A DNA stretch of 64,000 nucleotides from Acidimicrobiia bacterium (lineage in GTDB: Bacteria > Actinomycetota > Acidimicrobiia > Acidimicrobiales > Poriferisodalaceae), in NCBI GenBank assembly GCA_022822525.1, contig JAJEBN010000062.1:147473-211472 (forward strand). The letters are read 5' to 3'. The notes under the pieces are model-generated. The model saw only the letters and a list, made by a program, of their open reading frames with translations, was not told the DNA's origin and searched no databases. The translations under genes were made by a program, and so were the position numbers. Shown here in pieces: positions 8,596-16,066 of this stretch (positions are counted from its first letter, which is position 1; every line of letters begins with the position of its first letter).

Positions 8596-9567
8596 CTAGT
8601 CGGGCTTGCGCGCTTGGACGCAATACAGCGGGGTGAAGATGCCGGTCTCACCGCCGTCGACATAGGCCTGCGCCGTGCGGAGCAGCAGCGCCGCGACATC
8701 GGTGCTGCCCCTCGGGAGTACGTGCGCAGCCTCAAGCAGTCGGGTTGTCCAGAGGCGTGGCCGCCGCCCCCCAGAGGACCCGAGCAACGTGCTGATCATG
8801 GTGGTTTGGCTGGCTGCCATGGGCTGATACCACGGAGTTGTCGGTCCCTTCAGCGGGGGGGCGGGGGCGGTCGCAAGGTCTGTTCCTTCGATCACCTCGA
8901 ATCCGGCCGACTCGAGGTCTTGGTTCACTTCGCCGAACGTTGCGATCCTCTTGAGCGCGATGCCGCGCCTGAGTTCCTGTTGGATCGCCTGATGGCGCGC
9001 GTCGTTCGGGTCGAACGCATCGGTCAGGCACATTTCCTGACACCAGAACAGGGCACCGGGCTTCAGCACGCGGTGGATCTCAGCAAACGCCGTGACCTTG
9101 TCCGGCGCGTGGCAGGTCGATTCGATCGCGTAGCCCCGGTCGAACGTGGCGTCCGCGATGGTGCTCATGTCCATGAAGCTGCACTCGACGTAGTCCGACC
9201 CCTCGAGGCCCACGGCAGCGTCCAGCGTTCTTGCCCGATCCAGCTGGACCCGGCTGTTGTTCACCCCGGTCACCCTGACACCGGCTTCCGTGGCGACGCG
9301 TCGCATCGGGCCGCCGACCCCGCAGCCGATATCGAGGACGGTCATGCCCGCGCGTAGCTCCAGCTGTTCGATCATCAGCCGTTGATGCCGGGTTTTGGAA
9401 TCCTCCAGGCTCTCCTCCCGAGACAGGGGCGCGAAGTGGAGGGCTTCGCCCCAGCCCATGAGCATGAAATCGCTGCACAGGTCGTAGTACCGCCTCGCGG
9501 TCTCGACGTGGCCGTCGCCCGCCGCGCCATCCGCTCCTGAACCCGTGCTGTCCAGTTGTTCTTCCAA
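8596..9567 (-). CDS. Sterol C-24 methyltransferase-like (ERG6/SMT) protein
   Basis: SAM-dependent methyltransferase of 323 residues that resembles sterol C-24 methyltransferases beyond the generic fold. Residues 27-47 (YYDLCSDFMLMGWGEALHFAP) match SMT region I, whose eukaryotic form contains YGWG and HF; LDIGCGVGGP (78-87) is the SAM motif; GYAIESTCHAP (145-155) matches the SMT region YAIEATCHAP; EIHRVLKPG follows; the C-terminal part contains TTPWYQP, like the sterol-MT C-terminal domain. Likely methylates the side chain of a sterol or related isoprenoid; whether the host makes or imports sterols is unknown. TTG at 9567 is the only start available because a stop immediately precedes it. No Shine-Dalgarno seen. 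Confidence 0.8.
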   Translation of the reverse strand: MEEQLDSTGSGADGAAGDGHVETARRYYDLCSDFMLMGWGEALHFAPLSREESLEDSKTRHQRLMIEQLELRAGMTVLDIGCGVGGPMRRVATEAGVRVTGVNNSRVQLDRARTLDAAVGLEGSDYVECSFMDMSTIADATFDRGYAIESTCHAPDKVTAFAEIHRVLKPGALFWCQEMCLTDAFDPNDARHQAIQQELRRGIALKRIATFGEVNQDLESAGFEVIEGTDLATAPAPPLKGPTTPWYQPMAASQTTMISTLLGSSGGRRPRLWTTRLLEAAHVLPRGSTDVAALLLRTAQAYVDGGETGIFTPLYCVQARKPD

Positions 9568-9735
9568 CTACTGCAGCCGTTGACGGATGTCTGAATCTCG
9601 ATGTGCAGCTCTCAGCGCTCTCGTGACATGCAAGAGCGTCTTCGTCTTGTGGAGCACGTTGCCAGCCTGAGAGCCCGTGGATCCGAGCGCTCATGCTGGA
9701 TCGCCAGCAAAGACTAATCCTCGGGCGGGTGACGC

Positions 9736-10941
9736 TCACCCGGGCTCTATGGATTGCTCGCGCATCGGCAGCATCAGCAGGCCGAGGGCGATGAGGCTCG
9801 TGACGGTGACGAGCCCGATGGCTGGTGCGAAGCCGGCCGCGTCGATGATGAAGCCACAGACTGCCGGACCGGCGAGCGCGCCGACGCCGAGACCCGTGTA
9901 GTAGATGCCGATCACGCCGCCCAGGTTCTCCACTCCGTACCAGCCAGCCAATACCGACGGCGTGGCAGTCACCCATACGGCCCAGCCGACGCCGTGAGCA
10001 ACAGCACTGGCAATCAGCACGGCTGGGTTCCCGTCAGAGAGCCACCAGATCGCCAGCGCTGCCGTCATGGCTGCGAACGCCGCCCGGCACAGCCACATCG
10101 GATCGGCGCGGTGGCCCAGTGCGCCGCAGGCCAGGCGGGCAACCACGCTCGTCGCGCCCGAGATGCCGATGAGTGCCGCGGCCAATGCCGGCGCGACACC
10201 ACGGTCCACCGCGTAGTCGTTGTAGAACGCGACCGGCGCGTAGAAGCCTGGCCCGATCGCCACGACTGCTGCAAAGAACAGCAGGAATCGGCGCGAGCGC
10301 ACCAGCCGGGTGACACGAACGAGGCCGGCCGTGGGAAGGCTCACCCGGTCGCCGCGCGTCGCTGCCCAGCCGATCGCCACGAGAGCCACGGCTGCCAGCA
10401 CGGCGTAGGTCTGGCGCCAGCCCAGTCTCGAGATCAACGCATGGCTCGCGAGCGGCATGACCAACGTCCCGGCGCCCACGCCGGCCAGCAGGAAACCCAT
10501 CGCCGCCGGCCGCCGTCGCTCGCTGAAGCTGCGACCGATCAGGCCGATCATGGACGGGTAGCAGAATCCGGTGGCCAGCCCGACCAAGACGCCGAATGCG
10601 GCGTAGGTCTGCCACAGCGTGTTGGACCAGGCGGTCAGCAGCAGACCCGCCGACATCGCAACCGCCGCGACTCCGACCAGTAGACGGGCGCCGTAGCGGT
10701 CGCCGATGCGACCTCCGATGGCGCCGCCGGCGTAGTAGGTGCAGACGGCTGTCGAGAACAGGGCGGCCACGGGCCCGGTCGACGTGTCGAGGTCATCCGC
10801 GATGGGCGTCAGAAACACACCGAACGAGAAGAGGATCCCGAACGTCACGAAGTTGGCGGCGAACGCCGCGGCCGCGATCGACCACGGTGCCGACGTGTCG
10901 CCCGGATCATCGGGATGCCGCAGACTCGATGTGCCGGTCAC
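9736..10941 (-). CDS. MFS transporter (monocarboxylate/OFA-like)
   Basis: Twelve-helix major facilitator of about 401 residues. Seen: GGRIGDRYGAR between helices 2 and 3 (MFS motif A), long hydrophobic segments throughout, and a central basic loop near residues 190-220. Overall pattern resembles the OFA/monocarboxylate porter branch, so an organic anion is a plausible substrate, unproven. GTG at 10941 is preferred because a G-rich ribosome site precedes it and because the operator-like repeats at 10990-11045 would then lie upstream; an in-frame ATG at 11010 would place them inside the gene. Upstream neighbour tRNA-Ala is divergent. Downstream is the sterol methyltransferase homologue after a 168-base gap with no visible gene. 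Confidence 0.8.
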   Translation of the reverse strand: MTGTSSLRHPDDPGDTSAPWSIAAAAFAANFVTFGILFSFGVFLTPIADDLDTSTGPVAALFSTAVCTYYAGGAIGGRIGDRYGARLLVGVAAVAMSAGLLLTAWSNTLWQTYAAFGVLVGLATGFCYPSMIGLIGRSFSERRRPAAMGFLLAGVGAGTLVMPLASHALISRLGWRQTYAVLAAVALVAIGWAATRGDRVSLPTAGLVRVTRLVRSRRFLLFFAAVVAIGPGFYAPVAFYNDYAVDRGVAPALAAALIGISGATSVVARLACGALGHRADPMWLCRAAFAAMTAALAIWWLSDGNPAVLIASAVAHGVGWAVWVTATPSVLAGWYGVENLGGVIGIYYTGLGVGALAGPAVCGFIIDAAGFAPAIGLVTVTSLIALGLLMLPMREQSIEPG

Positions 10942-10989
10942 CAGCCCCAAGCCTGCCCTGCGCCGTCTCGCCCCGCCCGGTGCCCAGCG

Positions 10990-11045
10990 CGAAACTTGGA
11001 TTACAGACATGCAATTTCAAGTTTCGAGCTCCAAACTTGGATTCT
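10990..11045. promoter_or_regulatory. Repeated half-sites AAACTTG/CAAGTTT, candidate operator
   Basis: CGAAACTTG (10990-10998) and CAAGTTTCG (11018-11026) form a perfect 9-bp inverted repeat; AAACTTGGATT (11033-11043) repeats 10992-11002 directly. The sites lie in an AT-richer patch 50-100 bases before the preferred start of the MFS gene and 75 bases before tRNA-Ala, so they could bind a repressor of either. Binding protein unknown. Confidence 0.4.
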
Positions 11046-11119
11046 GAGGATGATCGCGGCGCTCGCGCGTTGAGTTCGTCTTGCACCTTGGCCGGTACCC
11101 TCGGTGGCCCTCGCTTCTT

Positions 11120-11193
11120 GGGGCTGTAGCTCAGATGGCAAGAGCACCTGCTTTGCAAGCAGGGGGTCACGGGTTCGAGTCCCGTCAGCTCCA
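11120..11193 (+). tRNA. tRNA-Ala (TGC anticodon)
   Basis: 74-nt cloverleaf. Acceptor GGGGCTG (11120-11126) pairs with CAGCTCC (11186-11192) with one G-T pair; anticodon arm CCTGC TTTGCAA GCAGG gives TGC; T arm GGGTTCGAGTCCC. Discriminator A at 11193; CCA not encoded. In M. tuberculosis this gene follows tRNA-Ile directly; here 7.5 kb intervenes. The next ORF begins two bases after the discriminator. Confidence 0.97.
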
Positions 11194-11195
11194 CA

Positions 11196-11612
11196 ATGTC
11201 CGATGCGCAGGCACCGAAGCTCCTTGCTGGTGGCAATCCGCAGATTCCCAAGGGCGACGGCGATGCCCCGGTGCAGGCCTTTATCGAGGCGATGCCGGGC
11301 TGGAAGGGCACCATCGCCCGCCAGCTGGATGAGCTGATCGAGCGCGTCGTGCCCGACGTGCGCAAGGCCGTGCGGTGGAACTCGCCGTTCTATGGCGTCG
11401 AGGGGCGCGGGTGGTTCGCGAGCTGCCATGCCTTCACCCGCTACGTCAAGGTGACGTTCCTCAATGGCGCGTCGTTGTCTCCCGAACCGCCAGGCTCGGG
11501 CAAGGATCCCGATTCACGCTGGGTGGACATAGGTGAGGGCCAGTTCGACGACGCGCAGATGGCAGCGTGGATCGAGCAGTCGGCAGCGCTCGACGGCTGG
11601 CACGGGTTCTGA
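11196..11612 (+). CDS. DUF1801 (YdhG-like) protein
   Basis: Protein of 138 residues with the DUF1801 core: an N-terminal helix with PQIPKGDGDAPVQAFIEAMPGWK, then VRKAVRWNSPFYG and GWFASCHAFTRYVKVTFLNG, the conserved W-x-x-PF(Y/F) and phenylalanine-rich strands of this family. The family has a frataxin-like fold; some members are proposed to bind iron, role here unknown. ATG 11196 lies two bases after the tRNA-Ala 3' end, so translation would start on a nearly leaderless message released by tRNA processing. No separate promoter is visible between tRNA and gene. The gene converges on the TTC38-like gene. Confidence 0.75.
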   Translation: MSDAQAPKLLAGGNPQIPKGDGDAPVQAFIEAMPGWKGTIARQLDELIERVVPDVRKAVRWNSPFYGVEGRGWFASCHAFTRYVKVTFLNGASLSPEPPGSGKDPDSRWVDIGEGQFDDAQMAAWIEQSAALDGWHGF

Positions 11613-11644
11613 TTGGCGGCGGGCTGCGACCTCGCGACCGCTGA

Positions 11645-12940
11645 TCAGCACAATTCGAAGCCGGCCACCGGGCGTGTGGGTCGACGGTCGACGACCTGTG
11701 CACAGAAGGCTCGTGCGTCTTCGATGCGACCGGCTTTGACGTACGCCGCGAGCAGCGTGTTGGTCATGAGGTCGCGCTGGGCGCGGCTGCCGCCGATGCG
11801 GACGACCTGGGGGATCAGCGGCTCGAGTACATCGATGACCGTCGACCACTGCTCGTCGACGAAAGCGCCGTAGGCGTGAGCCAGGGTCGCTCCGGTGGTT
11901 CCCGCCGGCAGGCGGCCCGCCTCGCCAAGCTCCTGCAGCTGGGTGATGCACGCCTGGAGCTGATCGGTCTCTCCGAGGACGGCGTAGCTGAGCCCGGCAT
12001 GGGCATCGACGAACACGATGGGCTGCGGGAACCGCTCCTCGTAGAACTGTCGAACCTGCTGCCAGACGGCGCGATCACGAGGCTGCCCGGCCAGCTCCGA
12101 TCGCCACATGAACGACGACGAGTCAGAGAACACGGTGATCGGCGGGCTGGTGGTGGTGCCAGGCAGGCAGTTGTGACGGAAGGCCTGCCATGCGTCGTCG
12201 TGGCGGCTGACTGCCATGAGCACCAGCGCGTAGTGCCACCAGATGTGGCAGTGCAGCACGCTCGCCCGGTCGGAATCGGGGAGCCACTCGTCGAGAAAAT
12301 CGACCGCCTCGTCATCGGCACCGGCTTCGAAGAGCGCATGTACCAGCGTGTGGGCACCGTGGGGAGTGGTGGGCCGCTGTTCGAGCGCACGCTCGGCGAG
12401 CTGCCGGCCCTGGTCCCAGCGGCCGGTCTCGATGAGGGCGAAGGCGTGCACGGTGGCGAACCACCAGTCGTCGCCGTAGTGCGGGGCGAGCGGCTCGAGG
12501 AAGTCGAGCAGCTCGGCTTCGCGGCCGATGCGTCCGCTGAAGCCGATCGCACCGAACACGCCGCAGGCGGGTGCGAGCGCGAACGCATCCCGCGGGCAGT
12601 CGATGACGTGCTGGCGGATGAGGTCGAGCGCGTCAGGCACCTGGCCGGCAACGAGCAGCCGGACGATCTCGACGTGCTGGCGTTCCCGCGCCGTGGCCGC
12701 GAGGCTCAGCTCAACGGCAGCCCCCGCTGAGGCTCGTGCTTCGTCGGGCCGCACGTAGAGCTGGTGCTGGCGGGCCAAGGCAGCGTGAGGGAGGGCGAAT
12801 CCCGGGTCGGCTGCAATCGCCGCCGCCAGGCATTCCTCGACCCCGGCCTCGGCGGACAGCATGCGGTCGATGCCCTCGACGTAGGCGTCACGGGCCTCGG
12901 CGGAGGCAGTGCTGAGTTCGAGGCCGTAACGGTCCTTCAT
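11645..12940 (-). CDS. TTC38-like tetratricopeptide repeat protein
   Basis: Protein of 431 residues made of helical repeats (for example AGADDEAVDFLDEWLP, HDDAWQAFRHNCLP, LGETDQLQACITQLQE). Length and the conserved segments DDWWFATVHAFALIETGRWDQG and THPHG/TPHGAHTLVHALFEAG match the TTC38 family found in animals, plants and many bacteria. Function of the family is unknown; protein-protein interaction is presumed from the TPR fold. ATG at 12940. It lies 53 bases downstream of the BNR-repeat gene on the same strand and may be cotranscribed with it. Confidence 0.75.
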   Translation of the reverse strand: MKDRYGLELSTASAEARDAYVEGIDRMLSAEAGVEECLAAAIAADPGFALPHAALARQHQLYVRPDEARASAGAAVELSLAATARERQHVEIVRLLVAGQVPDALDLIRQHVIDCPRDAFALAPACGVFGAIGFSGRIGREAELLDFLEPLAPHYGDDWWFATVHAFALIETGRWDQGRQLAERALEQRPTTPHGAHTLVHALFEAGADDEAVDFLDEWLPDSDRASVLHCHIWWHYALVLMAVSRHDDAWQAFRHNCLPGTTTSPPITVFSDSSSFMWRSELAGQPRDRAVWQQVRQFYEERFPQPIVFVDAHAGLSYAVLGETDQLQACITQLQELGEAGRLPAGTTGATLAHAYGAFVDEQWSTVIDVLEPLIPQVVRIGGSRAQRDLMTNTLLAAYVKAGRIEDARAFCAQVVDRRPTRPVAGFELC

Positions 12941-12993
12941 GCGCTCCGTCTCCAGCGTCGCTCACGTCGGGTGTCGGTGGCCCACCGGGGTCG

Positions 12994-13992
12994 TCAAACC
13001 ACCGCCAGCGACCAGACGAGGGGCAGGCCGGAGCCGAGCTCGGTCCACTGGGCATCGTCGGACACCTGCCAGACCTCGCCGGTGTCGGTGCCGACCAGCA
13101 CTCCGCCCACGTTGTCGGGATCGGCGATCAGGCCATGGAAGTTGGCCGGCGACGGCGAGTGGGCGTCGTCGCAGAGCGATCGCCACGACTGGCCGTGGTC
13201 ATCCGACCTGTAGAGGGCCGCGTGGGCGCCGCCCTCGTCCTTGTAACGCGAGAAGGCCGTGGGGGCACTGGCGACGGTGACGCTGTAGGGATCGCGGCGG
13301 TCGATGCACAGCGGGCGCGAGTAGCGCGGCACGACGCCGTTCCAGGCGTACTCCCATGTCTCGCCGTAGTCGCGGGAGCGGAACACCCCGGCGTTGCCTT
13401 CGAGCTCTTCGGCGACACCGTCGAAGCGGCCGTAGCCGGTGCTGATGAACAGCACCCCGGGCTCGGCGGGGTGGGCGAACATCATGTGGATGTCTGGGTT
13501 GTCGCCGGGCAGGTCGACCGTCCAGCTCTCGCCCCCGTCGGTGCTGCGAGCCACGCCGCCGACCTCGACGCCGACCCAGATGCGGTCGGGATCGTTCTCG
13601 TCGATGACGAGCGCACGTGCCCGTCCTGGCAGGGGAGGCTCGACCGGCACGCACCAGCGTTCCGCTTCGGGGAGCGCGGCGAATGCCGTGATCTCGTCCC
13701 ACGTTGCCCCGCCGTCGTCGCTGCGGAACAGGCCGGCGGGCTCGGTGCTGGCAAAGAGCCGGCCGTCGCTGGCGGCTCGGATCTGCCACACCTCGCGCCC
13801 GGCGAGCTGCGGCCCGGCCCAAGTCATGCCCCCGTCGGGGCTGGTGAACAGGCCGCCGGCCGACCCGGCGAACACGCGGCCGTCGATATCGACGAGGTCG
13901 CGGACGTGTCGTGCTTCGAGCGTCTGTGTGGCTCCCTCGCCGTCGATGACGAAGACGCCCTTGGTGGTTCCCGCAAGCAGCTGACCGTTCAT
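12994..13992 (-). CDS. BNR/Asp-box repeat (sialidase-like propeller) protein
   Basis: Protein of 332 residues with five Asp-boxes of the form S-x-D-x-G-x-T/S-W (SPDGGMTW, SDDGGATW, STDGGESW, SRDYGETW, SDDHGQSW), spaced as in a beta-propeller of the sialidase/sortilin type. No signal peptide or sialidase catalytic Arg triad is recognisable, so it is better called a WD40/YVTN/BNR-like propeller than a glycosidase. Such proteins are common in actinobacteria with no assigned role. ATG at 13992 gives a propeller blade at once (LLAGTTKGVFV). Lies 52 bases downstream of the selenoprotein gene on the same strand, possibly part of the same transcript. Confidence 0.8.
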   Translation of the reverse strand: MNGQLLAGTTKGVFVIDGEGATQTLEARHVRDLVDIDGRVFAGSAGGLFTSPDGGMTWAGPQLAGREVWQIRAASDGRLFASTEPAGLFRSDDGGATWDEITAFAALPEAERWCVPVEPPLPGRARALVIDENDPDRIWVGVEVGGVARSTDGGESWTVDLPGDNPDIHMMFAHPAEPGVLFISTGYGRFDGVAEELEGNAGVFRSRDYGETWEYAWNGVVPRYSRPLCIDRRDPYSVTVASAPTAFSRYKDEGGAHAALYRSDDHGQSWRSLCDDAHSPSPANFHGLIADPDNVGGVLVGTDTGEVWQVSDDAQWTELGSGLPLVWSLAVV

Positions 13993-14044
13993 GGACTCAC
14001 CCTAGATCGGACGCGGAAATGGCGGGTTCGGGCGCGTCAGACGT

Positions 14045-14923
14045 TTACGGATTGCTGTGCTCAGGCTCTCGAGGGTCGTCGAGCGTGATGGTCCAACCGG
14101 GTCCGAGTTCGGTGTCGAAGCGGTGCTGGAACATGGGCACGAGCATCGTGGCGGGCAGGACACACTCGGCGCAGGCTTCGTCGGGAATGTGGATGCTGAG
14201 TGTGATGTGGCGTCCGGCGACCGACGCAGTGAGGTCGGCACGGTCGGCGCGCAGGACAGCGGCCAACTCCTCGACGACGCCGGCGACCGCGGAGTCGGTT
14301 GCCGGCGCTCTCGACGCGTCAGCGCTGACCAGTTCACCAGCGCGCGCCAGTTGGGCATCGGTGCCGATTCGTCCGTCGTTGCGGGTCGGTTTGGTGCCGC
14401 CGGCTGTGAGCAGGGCTAGCACGGTGGGGGTCACCTCATCGGCGATGGCCACTGCCTCGGCGGAGGTCAGGCTGCCGATCGGGTGGGGCACGGTGGCGAA
14501 TGGGTAGTCGGTGAAGCCCTGCAGTTCAGCGATGGCCTCGCCGGTGGCAGCAAACGGCTCGGTCAGGATCGCTGCGGCGGGCACGCCCAGCTCCTCGGAG
14601 TGCACGGCGTCGAGCACACTGCTCGACGAGCAGCTTCCTCAATCGCCGATGGCGGCGATGATCGCCGTTACCTCGGCGGCCAGCGCTTCCACCTCTTCGG
14701 GAGCGGCTGGCAGGTTGGCGGTGGGCTTCATCATCAGCACGGCGTCGCGCGCCCCGTGTGTTTCGATGAGGTTTTGGGCAACACGCCGAAGGATCCTGGG
14801 CGCGTGCGTCTTGCCGTTGCTCACCAGCCCGATGACGGCACCGTCCAGCGCATCCGGTCGCGGCGCGCGCTTCGCCCCCGCGTTGGCCACTCGCAGCGTC
14901 GGGTCCACCAGGGTGACGGTCAT
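14045..14923 (-). CDS. UGSC-family selenoprotein (in-frame TGA = Sec95)
   Basis: Continuous 292-residue reading frame if the TGA at 14639-14641 is read as selenocysteine; read as stop it breaks into 94- and about 190-residue pieces in the same frame. The TGA is followed at once by Gly-Ser-Cys, producing the U-G-S-C motif for which the UGSC (seleno)protein family is named, and downstream by LTEPF and FATVPHPIG, which continue the family core. A SECIS-like hairpin lies 10 nt after the TGA. The C-terminal region (about 200-292) resembles a NifU-like domain with C251-A-E-C254, a possible redox partner for Sec95. The start ATG overlaps the upstream stop (ATGA, 14920-14923). Biochemical role unknown. 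Confidence 0.85.
14608..14641 (-). promoter_or_regulatory. Bacterial SECIS-like element with Sec codon TGA
   Basis: On the minus strand: TGA (14641-14639), 10 nt, then an 8-bp perfect stem CGTCGAGC/GCTCGACG (14628-14621 with 14615-14608) and loop AGTGT. The loop starts 18 nt after TGA and has G as its second base, within the known limits for bacterial SECIS elements (apical loop 16-37 nt from UGA, G among the first two loop bases). It should recruit SelB with Sec-tRNA. Confidence 0.75.
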
Positions 14924-15999
14924 GGCGTGAGTATCTCCTGGGTGATGAGCGGGACGCTGCGATCGCGGCTCCAGGTGGGGAAGAACGAGGAGTGGCCGCC
15001 GGCATCGCCGCCGCCGACCATGAGCGCGATGTCGTCAGGGCACGTCCCGCGGGGGACTGAGATGTCCTCATCGCCGGGCTGAACCTGCGGGTCGGTCTCC
15101 ATCCATTGCGTCGGGTGGAAGCCGGTGACATTGCCGGCCGCTTCGACCTTGCCGCCGCGCTTCACCTCGGCGTACGTGCGAGTGGCGTGAGCGAACAGGT
15201 ACTCCTGCACCTGCGCCCGGCTCCAGCCGGCCGCCCCGAGCTTGCGGGCGTGCTCGGGCGCAAACACCACCAGCGACCGACCAGAGCTAAGTGAGCCGAA
15301 CGCTGACATCGTGTCGGCAAACGTGCCCAACAGACCCTCGGGATCGGGCGATGCGTGGTTCAGCACGTTGTGGCCCGACTCGGCAGCCATGACGGTGACC
15401 GTGCTCTGGCCGGGCGAGTAACCCAGCGACACGTGGTAGGGCTCCCACGGGCTGGTGGCCTCGTCCTCTCCGAAGCACATCGCGTACTTGCCCGCCCAGC
15501 CCTGGGTGCTCTTGTCGAGCTTGCCGGGAATGGCCGCGAGGCAGTTGCGCAGCACGAGGCGCACCGCGCGGCCGACCGTGGCGTTGGCCCGGAAGCCTGG
15601 GCCGAACAGGTTCTCCTTGTAGTGGATGCCGATCTCGTTACGGATCGGACCGTTGACCGCGATGAGGATGGCTGCGCCGCCGGTGCTGGCCGACACGGCA
15701 TGCAGCTCGAAGGCCGGGTCGCCGATGGCGGCGAGAGCCGCACCCACAACCGGGAAGTACTCGGGCAGGCACCCGGCCATCACGGCGTTGGCAGCAGCCT
15801 TGCGTGCAGTGACCTCCAGGCCGCGTGCGGGTTCGCGCAACAGGACGTGGTCTGCGTCCCACGCACCGCCGGCCACCATGGCGTCCACCAGCGCCTCAGT
15901 GGGCGGCACCACCGGCAGGCCGTCGGTCCAGCCGGCGTCGTAGCAGGCCTCGATGGCCTGCCACGGGTCGGTCAGTTCGAGATCGCCGTTCGATGTCAT
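14920..15999 (-). CDS. Conserved protein of unknown function, partner of UGSC selenoprotein
   Basis: Protein of 359 residues, not recognised as an enzyme family with known activity. Seen: ACYDAGWTDGLPVVPPTEA at residues 16-34, a segment VTARKAAANAVMAGCLPEYFPVV, GGAAILIAVNGPIRNEIG, and a C-terminal SSFFPTW. This sequence type occurs widely beside UGSC proteins in metagenomic actinobacteria and proteobacteria (from memory, unverified). ATG at 15999 is preferred over an upstream frame extension because the conserved segment starts there. It overlaps the selenoprotein gene by four bases (ATGA), which implies translational coupling and equal expression, so the two probably form a complex or act in one pathway. 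Confidence 0.7.
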   Translation of the reverse strand: MTSNGDLELTDPWQAIEACYDAGWTDGLPVVPPTEALVDAMVAGGAWDADHVLLREPARGLEVTARKAAANAVMAGCLPEYFPVVGAALAAIGDPAFELHAVSASTGGAAILIAVNGPIRNEIGIHYKENLFGPGFRANATVGRAVRLVLRNCLAAIPGKLDKSTQGWAGKYAMCFGEDEATSPWEPYHVSLGYSPGQSTVTVMAAESGHNVLNHASPDPEGLLGTFADTMSAFGSLSSGRSLVVFAPEHARKLGAAGWSRAQVQEYLFAHATRTYAEVKRGGKVEAAGNVTGFHPTQWMETDPQVQPGDEDISVPRGTCPDDIALMVGGGDAGGHSSFFPTWSRDRSVPLITQEILTP

Positions 16000-16066
16000 G
16001 GTCTGCAGTGGCCGCGGCTGAGCGCACCCGCGGCCATCGAACCGGTCTGCCCCAATCCGGTCGCGG

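Noticed and set aside
14045..14617. Independent 190-residue gene starting at GTG 14617
   Set aside because: It lacks an upstream ribosome site, begins in the SECIS-like hairpin, and its start would lie within the UGSC-family core.
14045..14923. Frameshifted or nonsense pseudogene for the UGSC protein
   Set aside because: The frame continues without change on both sides of a single TGA, codes UGSC at that point and has a SECIS-like hairpin; flanking residues are conserved.
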